Positions 5,483 through 13,001 of a stretch of 13,614 nucleotides of DNA are shown piece after piece. The position numbers were made by a program, and so were the translations under genes. The notes under the pieces are model-generated. The model did no database searches, had not been told where the DNA came from, and was given only the letters and a program-made list of their open reading frames with translations. Positions within the stretch are counted from its first letter, which is position 1. Each line of letters begins with the position of its first letter. This stretch comes from REEB481 sp039796915. GTDB lineage: Bacteria; Bacteroidota; Bacteroidia; NS11-12g; UBA955. The stretch is from positions 1 to 13,614 of the forward strand of contig JBDKIU010000162.1 of NCBI GenBank assembly GCA_039796915.1. The letters are read 5' to 3'.

Positions 5483-7088
5483 GTTTGAATGGATGTTCGT
5501 TCTTTTTAACGCGCTTCAGCACCAACTGGTTCATGGCATTGTTCCCAAGTCCACTGATGTTCTTCTGTACCATGCGGATGCTTCGGTCGTAGTAAAGCAC
5601 CACAAACGGTGCAGCATCGCAAAGGCTTTGATCCATCTGGAACATGATTTCCCGACGAATGCTGTCGGAAGCGCCATTGAGTTTCTGGTAACTGGCATCG
5701 AAAGCCGTGTCGGAAAAATGTGTGTAGTTGGGGCCTGCGGGGCTGAAGTTGGGCGTGTAGAAACAGGCCAGGTAGCTTTCGGCGTCGGCGTAATCAGCTA
5801 TCCAGGAACCCCGGAACAACTGAATAGCTCCTTTATTCCTGAGTTGCCTGAGTTGTCCGCCGGGATGGATGGAAATCCGGCAGCGCACGCCAATCTGACT
5901 CCATGCCTGCTGGATGAATAAGGCCATGTCGGAATAATCTGCCGTGGTATTCAGTTCCAGTTCCGGAAGTCCTTTACCGCCGGGAAATCCTGCTTCGGCA
6001 AGCAGTGTCGCGGCCTGTTCCGGTTGAAAACTGTAACCCTGAACCTTCCGATCCAGCAATACCGGAGGCACGAAGCCATGAATGCCGGGATCGCCCACCC
6101 CATTTCTGAGGTATCGAACCAGCGCCTGCCGATCGATGGCGAACGACAAGGCTTTCCGCAGGGCACGGCGTTGCAGCGGATGGCTGCTGTTGCTGTCGAG
6201 GTAAAAGCCCAGATATTCTGTATTCAAAAAGGCCTTATTGATCAAGGTAAACTGACCCTGATACTTGGGTAACAAGGTTCCCTTTCTCGACAATAACTCA
6301 TCTTTAAAGCTGCCTTCAATGCCATTGAAGAAGTCGTATTCTCCGCGGATGAACTTCATAAAGGCTGTTTGCTTGTTGCGGATGAGGTCAATATTCACGG
6401 CCTTCAGGTAAGGCAGGTTTCTGCCCGTTTCGTCTTTTTCCCAGTAGTCATCATGGCGAAGCAGAACCATACGCACTTCCTGTTCCCAATAAGCAAACCT
6501 GAACGGCCCGCTTCCCACAGGCTGTATTTTAAGGTTCACTCCTCTTTGCATTAAAAGTTCAGGAACAATCATGCAGAAGTTCATGGAGAGCAAGCTTGGC
6601 AATTGCGGATGTGCCTCTTTCAATCGCAAAACAACGGTGGTATCGTCCGGAGCGTGAATCCAGGATGCTCCGGGAACTATTTTGTCGCTGAGCACCCAGG
6701 CGCCCGGCGAAGCGGTGGTGCTGTCCACCAGGCGGCGTAGTGAAAAAACTACATCTGAAGCCCGCAACCTTCGTTCAGCCTCATGCTTCCATAAAGGATG
6801 CGGATGAAAAAACACCTTCGGATGCAGATGAAAAGTGTAGGTACGACCAGCATCAGAAATCAGCCAACGCTTTGCCAGCGACGGAACCGGCCGCAGGGAA
6901 CTGTCGAGTTCCGTGAGTGTATTGAACAATTGGCTAACGGCCCAGATTTCTGCCTGGGAACGGGTAAAAGCAGGGTCCAGAAGTTGGATGCCGGCATCCT
7001 CATTGTACCGGAAAATCTGAGCCTCCGGAATCTTATCCACATTTTTACAACCACCCGAAACCAAAATTGTGAGCAAAAAGGAACCCAT
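5469..7088 (-). CDS. Extracellular solute-binding protein family 5 (peptide/nickel ABC type), lipoprotein
   Basis: A homologue of DppA/OppA periplasmic binding proteins (SBP_bac_5), which capture oligopeptides or similar ligands for an ABC importer. From the ATG at 7088 it has 539 residues, normal for the family. Signature stretches include the lobe I segments LFNTLTELDSSLRPVPSLAK and TFHLHPKVFFHPHP, ASDVVFSLRRLVD, the PVGSGPFRF motif, RKALSFAIDRQALV, and the C-terminal Trp/Tyr-rich GSWIADYADAESYL. The N terminus is hydrophobic and leads to Cys14 in LVSGGC, a plausible though non-ideal lipobox, so the protein is probably membrane-anchored. From this ATG the signal peptide has no positive charge. 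An upstream ATT (7129) would supply Lys and Arg, and an ATG at 7178 would overlap the divergent gene. No permease or ATPase genes are adjacent, so it is an orphan binding protein. It leads the minus-strand operon. Confidence 0.92.
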   Translation of the reverse strand: MGSFLLTILVSGGCKNVDKIPEAQIFRYNEDAGIQLLDPAFTRSQAEIWAVSQLFNTLTELDSSLRPVPSLAKRWLISDAGRTYTFHLHPKVFFHPHPLWKHEAERRLRASDVVFSLRRLVDSTTASPGAWVLSDKIVPGASWIHAPDDTTVVLRLKEAHPQLPSLLSMNFCMIVPELLMQRGVNLKIQPVGSGPFRFAYWEQEVRMVLLRHDDYWEKDETGRNLPYLKAVNIDLIRNKQTAFMKFIRGEYDFFNGIEGSFKDELLSRKGTLLPKYQGQFTLINKAFLNTEYLGFYLDSNSSHPLQRRALRKALSFAIDRQALVRYLRNGVGDPGIHGFVPPVLLDRKVQGYSFQPEQAATLLAEAGFPGGKGLPELELNTTADYSDMALFIQQAWSQIGVRCRISIHPGGQLRQLRNKGAIQLFRGSWIADYADAESYLACFYTPNFSPAGPNYTHFSDTAFDASYQKLNGASDSIRREIMFQMDQSLCDAAPFVVLYYDRSIRMVQKNISGLGNNAMNQLVLKRVKKNEHPFKHESS

Positions 7089-7117
7089 ACCCCATGCCCT
7101 GAAGTACGCCTTGAAGG

Positions 7118-7125
7118 TATTTTTG
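7118..7125 (+). promoter_or_regulatory. Candidate -7 box for the UPF0173-parAB unit
   Basis: TATTTTTG matches the Bacteroidota TAnnTTTG element exactly and sits 23 bp before the ATG at 7149, which would leave a leader of roughly 15-20 nt. No TTTG lies about 20 bp upstream, so the promoter is only half supported. It lies in the 60-bp divergent spacer shared with the binding-protein gene. Confidence 0.38.
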
Positions 7126-7148
7126 TGAATCGCCCAAGGACGCCAAAG

Positions 7149-7835
7149 ATGACTGCGGAACTTATTTATTACGGACATTCCTGCTTCGAACTGCGGATGC
7201 AGGGCAAAAGTATCATTTTCGATCCGTTCATCACGCCCAATCCTTTGGCCAAGGGCATCGACATCCAGGCGCTGAAGCCTGATTACCTGCTTCTTTCTCA
7301 TGGCCATAACGATCATATTGCCGATGCAGTTGCGCTGGCACAACACAGCGGTTGTAAGGTAATTGCCTGTTGGGAAATCCATGAATGGCTGCAACGTCAG
7401 GGCATCAGCAATACCGTGCCCATGAACATTGGCGGGACTGCAGATCTGGGTTTTGCCAGAATCCGTATGACACCCGCTGTGCATTCATCATCTTTTCCGG
7501 ATGGAACTTATGCAGGTCAGGCTGCAGGTTTTCTATTGATGAGCCCGGAGCTGAACATGTATTATTCAGGCGATACCGATCTGACCCGCGACATGGAACT
7601 TATTCCGGACTTATGCCACCTGGATCTTGCATGCATTTGCGTTGGAGGTCATTTTACGATGGATGTACACGACGCCTTACGCTGTGCTGAAATGATCCGC
7701 TGTTCGCAGGTCATCGGAATGCATTTTGACACTTTTGAACCTATCCGGATCAACCACGCTGAAGCCGTTGCGGTTTTTGCGGAAGCCGGCAGGAAGCTCA
7801 GCCTTCCGCAGATAGGTGAACACTTAACGATTTAA
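7149..7835 (+). CDS. UPF0173 metal-dependent hydrolase (metallo-beta-lactamase fold)
   Basis: A 228-residue cytoplasmic protein of the YtkL-like UPF0173 family within the metallo-beta-lactamase superfamily. The true substrate of the family is not established; a hydrolase using two metal ions is assumed. Visible ligands are the HGHNDH motif (51-56, from HxHxDH), His112 in PAVHSSS, Asp142 in YYSGDTD and His192 in IGMHFDTF. The N terminus MTAELIYYGHSCFEL is the usual family start, which fixes the ATG at 7149. The reading frame is open further upstream, but that part is antisense to the binding-protein gene. Length is typical. It ends 7 nt before parA, so the two are probably co-transcribed, with this gene first. 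It is divergent from the binding-protein gene across a 60-bp spacer. Confidence 0.94.
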   Translation: MTAELIYYGHSCFELRMQGKSIIFDPFITPNPLAKGIDIQALKPDYLLLSHGHNDHIADAVALAQHSGCKVIACWEIHEWLQRQGISNTVPMNIGGTADLGFARIRMTPAVHSSSFPDGTYAGQAAGFLLMSPELNMYYSGDTDLTRDMELIPDLCHLDLACICVGGHFTMDVHDALRCAEMIRCSQVIGMHFDTFEPIRINHAEAVAVFAEAGRKLSLPQIGEHLTI

Positions 7836-7842
7836 CGCTTTC

Positions 7843-8628
7843 ATGGGAAAAATTATAGCCATTGCCAATCAGAAAGGCGGAGTTGGGAAAACCACCTCGG
7901 CCATTAATCTGGCTGCCAGCCTTGCCGTGCTGGAATTCAAAACTTTGCTGGTTGATGCCGACCCGCAGGCCAACGCTTCTTCGGGCATTGGCTTTGATCC
8001 TAAAAACATCAAAATAGGATTGTATGAATGCCTGGTTCAGGACATCAATCCTAACGACATCAGCCTGGATACGGACATTCCATACCTGAAACTGCTGCCC
8101 TCCAACATCGACCTGGTAGGTGCAGAAATTGAACTGCTGGAAATGCCAAATCGCGAAATGATGATGAAACGCGTGCTGGATATGGTTCGCGACGAGTACG
8201 ACTTCATCATCATTGACTGCTCTCCTTCCCTGGGTCTAATCACCACCAATGCTTTGGTGGCGGCAGATTCCGTGGTAATTCCGGTTCAGTGTGAGTATTT
8301 CGCTTTGGAAGGTCTGGGCAAATTGCTCAACACCATCAAAATCATTCAGACACATTTGAACCAGCAACTGGAAATTGAAGGCATTCTGCTGACCATGTAT
8401 GACGCCCGTTTGCGCTTGAGCAACCAGGTGGTGGAAGATGTAAAAATGCACTTCCAGGACATCGTATTTGACACAATCATTACCAGAAACACCAAACTGG
8501 GTGAAGCGCCCAGCTTCGGCGTGCCGGTGATCAACCACGATGCAGAAAGCAAAGGATCGATCAGCTACCTCAACCTTGCCAGAGAAATCATTCAGAAAAA
8601 TGGCTTAACCGCTTTAAGCAGCAACTAA
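7843..8628 (+). CDS. parA: ParA/Soj chromosome-partitioning ATPase
   Basis: A 261-residue Walker-type ParA ATPase. The ATP-bound dimer binds nucleoid DNA nonspecifically, and ParB-stimulated hydrolysis moves the origin region. The deviant Walker A motif KGGVGKTT (11-18) has the signature lysine at 11. Walker A' is LLVDADPQAN with Asp40, and Walker B is FIIIDCSPSLG (about 121-131). Arg189 in the MYDARLRLS segment and Arg215 in ITRNTKLGEAPSFG match positions where Soj-type proteins carry DNA-contacting arginines. There is no N-terminal HTH, so this is the short chromosomal type (ParA Ib/Soj), not the long plasmid type. The ATG is 7 nt after the UPF0173 stop and parB follows after 9 nt, so an operon is very likely. 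Confidence 0.97.
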   Translation: MGKIIAIANQKGGVGKTTSAINLAASLAVLEFKTLLVDADPQANASSGIGFDPKNIKIGLYECLVQDINPNDISLDTDIPYLKLLPSNIDLVGAEIELLEMPNREMMMKRVLDMVRDEYDFIIIDCSPSLGLITTNALVAADSVVIPVQCEYFALEGLGKLLNTIKIIQTHLNQQLEIEGILLTMYDARLRLSNQVVEDVKMHFQDIVFDTIITRNTKLGEAPSFGVPVINHDAESKGSISYLNLAREIIQKNGLTALSSN

Positions 8629-8637
8629 AAAGTATTC

Positions 8638-9534
8638 ATGAGCAGTCAGCAAATAAAGAAAAAAGGCGGTCTGGGGCGCGGTCTTTCCGCCCTCTTGGAG
8701 AACGCAGAAACCGATATCACCAGCAAAGATGCACGCCCCGCAGGTGGCATTTCGCAGGTGCCCATCAGCCAAATTGAGGCCAATCCTTTTCAGCCGCGTA
8801 CCGAATTCGACGCGCAACAGCTGGAAGAACTGGCGGCGAGCATCCGCGTGCACGGCGTGATTCAGCCCATCACCGTACGCAAACTTGGCTACGATAAATA
8901 CCAACTGATCAGCGGAGAACGACGCACCCGCGCTTCCATCCTGGCCGGTCTGGAAAAAATTCCGGCGTTCATTCGTGTGGCCAATGACCAGGACATGCTG
9001 GAAATGGCACTCATTGAAAACATCCAGCGTGCCGACCTGAATGCCATAGAAGTGGCCATCAGCTACAAACGCCTGTTGGAAGAGTGCGAACTGAAACAGG
9101 AAGAACTGGCCGACCGCGTGGGCAAAGACCGCACTACGGTAAACAACTACCTCCGCCTGCTGCGCCTGCCCGATGAAATTCAGCTGGCCATCCGCGAAGG
9201 AAAACTCAGCATGGGCCATGCCCGCGCCATGATTAACATGGATGATGTTGCCGAACAAATCGACTTGTTCAGACATGTGCTGGAAGAAAACCTCAGCGTA
9301 CGCGCCACAGAATCGCTGGTGAAGGCCGGCCGCGAGCAACACAAACAAGGCGACAAGCCTGCAGCACGCGGCACCGACTGGGATCCGGAATCTGACCGTA
9401 TCATGAATGAAATCCACCGTCGCCTGGGCGTTCCGGTACATATGAACACTGCCAAAAAAGGCAGCGGAAAAATTGTTATCAGCTACAGAAACTCGGAAGA
9501 ATTGCAGCGCATCCTTGATAAAATTCACTCCTGA
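8638..9534 (+). CDS. parB: ParB/Spo0J centromere-binding CTPase
   Basis: A 298-residue ParB. It binds parS, loads as a CTP-dependent sliding clamp and stimulates ParA. The N terminus carries LGRGLSALL (12-20), the conserved peptide that activates the ParA ATPase. The CTP-binding boxes are NPFQPR (49-54), SGERRTRAS (92-100) and ENIQRADLNAIE (127-138). The HTH region that reads parS spans about 153-175 (KQEELADRVGKDRTTVNNYL), followed by the helical LSMGHARAM segment. A variable linker leads to a C-terminal dimerisation part (about 250-298) ending IVISYRNSEELQRILDKI. Length and domain order are normal. No full parS palindrome is visible in the window. The stop overlaps the predicted start of the DUF5683 gene, consistent with coupling. 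Confidence 0.97.
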   Translation: MSSQQIKKKGGLGRGLSALLENAETDITSKDARPAGGISQVPISQIEANPFQPRTEFDAQQLEELAASIRVHGVIQPITVRKLGYDKYQLISGERRTRASILAGLEKIPAFIRVANDQDMLEMALIENIQRADLNAIEVAISYKRLLEECELKQEELADRVGKDRTTVNNYLRLLRLPDEIQLAIREGKLSMGHARAMINMDDVAEQIDLFRHVLEENLSVRATESLVKAGREQHKQGDKPAARGTDWDPESDRIMNEIHRRLGVPVHMNTAKKGSGKIVISYRNSEELQRILDKIHS

Positions 9535-10084
9535 TTTTGGACGCCGGACGCTGTTGTGCTTGTGTTTCGCAGCAGCCCTGCAACTGCAGGCACAGACGGA
9601 TGGCCGCGCAGCGGTAAGCACCTACGCGCGTCGAGACTCTTCGGAAATCAAAAATCCGAAAACGGCCACCATCCTTGCCTTGTGCCTTCCTGGTTCCGGA
9701 CAGGTGTACAACAAGAAGTACTGGAAATTGCCTTTGGTATATGCCGCGCTTGGCACATCCACAGCCTTCCTGATTTTCAACAGGGCTCAGGTTCGCCAAA
9801 TCAACGAGGAACTTACACATCGTTTCAACACGGGAACCACCAGCAACCCAAAGTTTCAGGCCTATACAAGCACAGGCAGCCTGATTCAGTTGCGCAACCA
9901 GTACAAGAATTACCGCGATTTTTCCATTTTGGCCCTGAGCGCAGCTTATGGTCTGCAGGTGATAGACGCAGTGGTCGATGCACACCTCAGTGGTTTTGAC
10001 ATGAACCAGCCACTGAGCCTGAACATCGGCCAGCAGACTTCTGGAATTGCGGGCATCGGTCTCAGTTTTCGCATCGGTCAATAA
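9515..10084 (+). CDS. DUF5683 domain membrane protein
   Basis: The domain family is common in Bacteroidota, typically next to parB; its function is unknown. The N terminus has RR followed by a hydrophobic stretch ending LQAQ (signal peptide or anchor). The core is NPKTATILALCLPGSGQVYN then KKYWKLPLVYAALG, the characteristic PGxGQxYNKKYWK signature with two membrane-associated helices. Near the C terminus come NYRDFSILALSAAYGLQVID and VVDAHLSGFDM, also typical of the family. It ends in a short beta-rich tail, GIAGIGLSFRIGQ. There is no ATG in a sensible place. TTG at 9515 (about 189 residues) gives a normal signal sequence and overlaps parB by 20 nt; TTG at 9473 would give 203. In several Bacteroidota dapB and lepB follow this gene, but here they do not. 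Confidence 0.88.
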   Translation: MIKFTPDFGRRTLLCLCFAAALQLQAQTDGRAAVSTYARRDSSEIKNPKTATILALCLPGSGQVYNKKYWKLPLVYAALGTSTAFLIFNRAQVRQINEELTHRFNTGTTSNPKFQAYTSTGSLIQLRNQYKNYRDFSILALSAAYGLQVIDAVVDAHLSGFDMNQPLSLNIGQQTSGIAGIGLSFRIGQ

Positions 10085-10132
10085 CCATTGTTGCCCTTGC
10101 CTTTATCCGCTCATCCGAAGTAAAAAACCACG

Positions 10133-11674
10133 ATGCCAAGATCAGTACAATTCTATTTGCCGCCTGAACTTGCCCATGTGGATAAGGTTATTCATGACGA
10201 AGCCCTGCGCTTGTCTGGCCTCAGCTCCGGACATGTAGTTGTGCGCAAGAAGAGCTTGGACGCCCGAAAAAAAAAGCGCATCAGCTACCTGTTTCAGGCA
10301 GATGTTTTTGCGCCGGAGGAGCCAACGGAAGGCGTTGCCGGCTTCCGTTCCAACTACGTGCAAAATGCACCTGAAGTGCACATCATCGGCTTTGGTCCTG
10401 CCGGCATGTTCGCTGCTTTACAATTGATTGAAGACGGGTTCAGACCCATTGTGCTGGAACGCGGAAAAGCCGTGCGCGAGCGCAGGCGAGACCTGGCGGA
10501 AATATGCCGGAATCAGCCGGTAAATCCGGAAAGCAATTACTGTTTCGGAGAAGGAGGCGCCGGCACGTATTCCGACGGAAAATTATACACCAGATCCTCC
10601 AAAAGAGGCAATGTGGCGAAGGTGTTGCAGGCGTTTATTGAACACGGTGCTGCACCCGACATCGGCTTTGAAGCCCATCCACATATTGGCACGAACAAAC
10701 TACCCGATATTATTGGAAGCATCCGCAGGCATATTGAAGCCTGTGGCGGTGAAGTACATTTCAATACGCGACTTGATGGACTGGAGGTTGAAGGCGGTTC
10801 CATCCGCGCTTTGCGGCTGAATGGCGGAACGCGTGTTCCGGTGCAGCGTGTATTGTTGTGTACCGGGCATTCCGCGCGCGACATCTTCCGCATGTTGCAC
10901 CACAGCGGCATTGCGATTGAAGCCAAACCCTTTGCGCTTGGTGTGCGAATTGAGCATCCACAGGCGCTGATTGACCGCATTCAATACCATTGCGATTCCA
11001 GAGGGCCTTTCCTGCCGCCTTCCAGCTACAGCCTGGTGGAACAGGCACTTGGCAAAGGTGTTTTCTCCTTTTGTATGTGTCCGGGAGGAATCATCGCACC
11101 TGCAGCCACCAACGGCGGAGAAATTGTGGTGAATGGATGGAGTCCAAGCAAACGGAACAATCCATTTGCCAACTCAGGCTTTGTGGCTGCTGTGGATGAA
11201 GAAGACTTTCAGCCCTTTGCCAAACACGGTCCATTACGCGCCATGGAATATCAGGCCTTCTGGGAACAGAAAGCCTTTGCCGTCAGCGACAGCCTGAGTG
11301 CTCCGGCACAAAGACTGGAAGACTTTATTCAGGGGAAAAACACGGCAGTGTTGCCCGATTGTTCATATCTGCCCGGGATTTTAAGTGCCAATTTGCAAGA
11401 AGTACTGCCTGCGGCCGTTTCAAAATCCATCAGGGCCGCACTGATACTCATCGGAAAAAAAATGCCTTCGTATAGAACCAATGAGGCTGTTCTGGTGGGC
11501 GTTGAATCCAGAACTTCATCGCCGGTGCGCATTCCCAGAGACAAAGAGCAGCTGCAACATCCGCAGTTAAAGAATTTATATCCATGCGGTGAAGGCGCAG
11601 GTTATGCCGGTGGCATTGTGAGCGCTGCACTGGATGGAATCAGGGCGGCCCAAATGGCCATCCTTCATTCATAG
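10133..11674 (+). CDS. FAD-dependent protein (COG2509 type, NAD(P)/FAD oxidoreductase)
   Basis: A 513-residue member of the COG2509 family of uncharacterised FAD-dependent dehydrogenases. The first 80 residues form the usual N-terminal extension before the Rossmann fold. The FAD-binding motif GFGPAG is at 86-91, with the acidic ribose-binding Glu in VLERG (about 107-111). The family signature GEGGAGTYSDGKLYTR spans about 139-154. Further on are TNKLPDII, LLCTGHSARD, GVRIEH, FCMCPGG, GVESRTSSPVRI and the C-terminal FAD motif YPCGEGAGYAGGIVSAALDG. All parts are present and length is normal. The substrate is unknown. The ATG at 10133 follows DUF5683 by 48 nt without an obvious terminator or promoter, and cinA starts 10 nt after its stop, so it probably shares the plus-strand transcript. 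Confidence 0.93.
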   Translation: MPRSVQFYLPPELAHVDKVIHDEALRLSGLSSGHVVVRKKSLDARKKKRISYLFQADVFAPEEPTEGVAGFRSNYVQNAPEVHIIGFGPAGMFAALQLIEDGFRPIVLERGKAVRERRRDLAEICRNQPVNPESNYCFGEGGAGTYSDGKLYTRSSKRGNVAKVLQAFIEHGAAPDIGFEAHPHIGTNKLPDIIGSIRRHIEACGGEVHFNTRLDGLEVEGGSIRALRLNGGTRVPVQRVLLCTGHSARDIFRMLHHSGIAIEAKPFALGVRIEHPQALIDRIQYHCDSRGPFLPPSSYSLVEQALGKGVFSFCMCPGGIIAPAATNGGEIVVNGWSPSKRNNPFANSGFVAAVDEEDFQPFAKHGPLRAMEYQAFWEQKAFAVSDSLSAPAQRLEDFIQGKNTAVLPDCSYLPGILSANLQEVLPAAVSKSIRAALILIGKKMPSYRTNEAVLVGVESRTSSPVRIPRDKEQLQHPQLKNLYPCGEGAGYAGGIVSAALDGIRAAQMAILHS

Positions 11675-11684
11675 CATTATTACA

Positions 11685-12938
11685 ATGAACGCAGAAATTA
11701 TAACCGTTGGCGACGAATTGCTCATCGGGCAGACCGTGGACACCAACAGTGCCTGGCTTGGAACCACGCTGAATGGTATTGGTATTTGGGTAAGCCGCCG
11801 CACAGCCGTTGGCGATCAGGCTGACGCCATCCGCGCAGCCCTTGACGAAGCCTTTGCCCGCGTGGATTTGGTATTCATGACCGGTGGGTTGGGGCCAACC
11901 AAAGACGACATCACCAAAAAAACACTGTGTTCCTATTTCAATTGTGGCTATCGATGGGATGAAGAGGTGCTGCAGCACTTAACGCAATTGTTTAGCAACA
12001 GAGGTCGCAGGCTTCTGGAAATCAACAAGATGCAAGCCGAATTGCCTGAAGCATGCAGCACCCTGATGAACCAGATGGGTACTGCTCCGGGTATGTGGTT
12101 TGACCACCAGGGAAAAGTATTGGTAAGCATGCCTGGCGTTCCTTACGAAATGAAACACATCACAGAACGTGCCGTCATTCCGCGTATTAAGGAACGTTTT
12201 ACCCTTCCTTCCATAGTTCATCGTACATTAACGGTCATAAACGTACCTGAGAGCGCACTGAGCAAGGAGCTGGAACCTTGGGAACTCAGCCTGCCGGAAG
12301 ACATCAAACTGGCTTATTTGCCACAACTGAACACCATCCGTCTGCGTCTGACGGCACAAGGTGACAACCATAACGAATTGCAACAGCGTATTGCTCCTTA
12401 CTGGGATGCCTTGCGAACACGTTGCGCATCTTACCTGCTTGCAGAAACCGATACCACTGCTGTATCACACTGCGCCTCCATATTGACGGAACAGGGCGCC
12501 ACTTTATCGCTGGCAGAAAGTTGTACCGGCGGAAACATTGCGCATTTGTTTACGCTCATACCCGGAATTTCATCGGTGTTGCTGGGCGGCGTTGTTGCCT
12601 ATGCCAACCAGATGAAATCCAATTTTCTTCAGGTTCCGGAGGCATTGATTGCCGAATTCGGTGCAGTCAGCGGCCCTGTGGTGTCGCGCATGGCTGAAGG
12701 CATTCGGGCGCAGACGGGCAGCGACTACGCCATAGCCACCAGCGGCATTGCCGGCCCGGACGGCGGCACAGCACTCAAGCCGGTAGGTACGGTTTGGATT
12801 GCCGTGGCCTCTGCACACGGAACCAATGCACAAGAATGGCATTTTTACGGCACCCGTGAACACATCATTGAACGCGCTACAAATACCGCCTGCCATCAGC
12901 TTTTGATGCACATCAAAGCACAGGCGCAAAACGCGTGA
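11685..12938 (+). CDS. cinA: CinA: nicotinamide-nucleotide amidohydrolase with molybdopterin-binding-like domain
   Basis: A 417-residue full-length CinA. The N-terminal COG1058 domain (about 1-170) has VGDELLIGQTVDTNS, TGGLGPTKDD (66-75) and SMPGVPYEM (148-156). Characterised relatives show ADP-ribose pyrophosphatase activity in this domain. The C-terminal PncC domain (about 258-417) has LAESCTGG (276-283), GGVVAYANQMKS (301-312), SGIAGPDGG (353-361) and KPVGTVWIA (365-373). This domain deamidates NMN to nicotinate mononucleotide, recycling NAD by-products. The ATG at 11685 is chosen because it opens directly with the family's first strand, AEIITVGDELL; the frame extends 17 codons upstream into the FAD gene. 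It starts 10 nt after that gene's stop. Despite the name, competence induction is not implied. No hairpin with a T run follows. Confidence 0.97.
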   Translation: MNAEIITVGDELLIGQTVDTNSAWLGTTLNGIGIWVSRRTAVGDQADAIRAALDEAFARVDLVFMTGGLGPTKDDITKKTLCSYFNCGYRWDEEVLQHLTQLFSNRGRRLLEINKMQAELPEACSTLMNQMGTAPGMWFDHQGKVLVSMPGVPYEMKHITERAVIPRIKERFTLPSIVHRTLTVINVPESALSKELEPWELSLPEDIKLAYLPQLNTIRLRLTAQGDNHNELQQRIAPYWDALRTRCASYLLAETDTTAVSHCASILTEQGATLSLAESCTGGNIAHLFTLIPGISSVLLGGVVAYANQMKSNFLQVPEALIAEFGAVSGPVVSRMAEGIRAQTGSDYAIATSGIAGPDGGTALKPVGTVWIAVASAHGTNAQEWHFYGTREHIIERATNTACHQLLMHIKAQAQNA

Positions 12939-13001
12939 ATAAAGCTGGATTCAATAAGCCCGATTATTGAAGGAAAATCGGCAAATTTGCAACTTCAATT
13001 T

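Noticed and set aside
6798..7148. Upstream extension of the UPF0173 frame
   Set aside because: It runs antisense through the binding-protein gene, while the ATG at 7149 begins exactly at the family's conserved N terminus.
7089..7484. Upstream extension of the binding-protein frame to 7484
   Set aside because: Most of this extension is antisense to the UPF0173 coding region and encodes no family sequence; only the last 30 or so residues could belong to the signal peptide.
7843..9534. Plasmid or integrative-element partition locus
   Set aside because: ParA is the short Soj type without an N-terminal HTH, the flanks are housekeeping genes, and no replication, mobilisation or integrase gene is present.
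8614..9621. A 335-codon open frame on the minus strand opposite parB
   Set aside because: It is an exact antisense shadow of a well-conserved parB and its product shows no domain; it reflects codon composition.
9479..10081. A 200-codon minus-strand frame opposite DUF5683
   Set aside because: It has no recognisable domain and lies opposite a gene with clear family signatures and operon context.
12960..12981. A 6-bp inverted repeat (CCGATT/AATCGG) after cinA as a terminator
   Set aside because: It has a 10-nt loop, a short stem and no T run, so it is not convincing as an intrinsic terminator.
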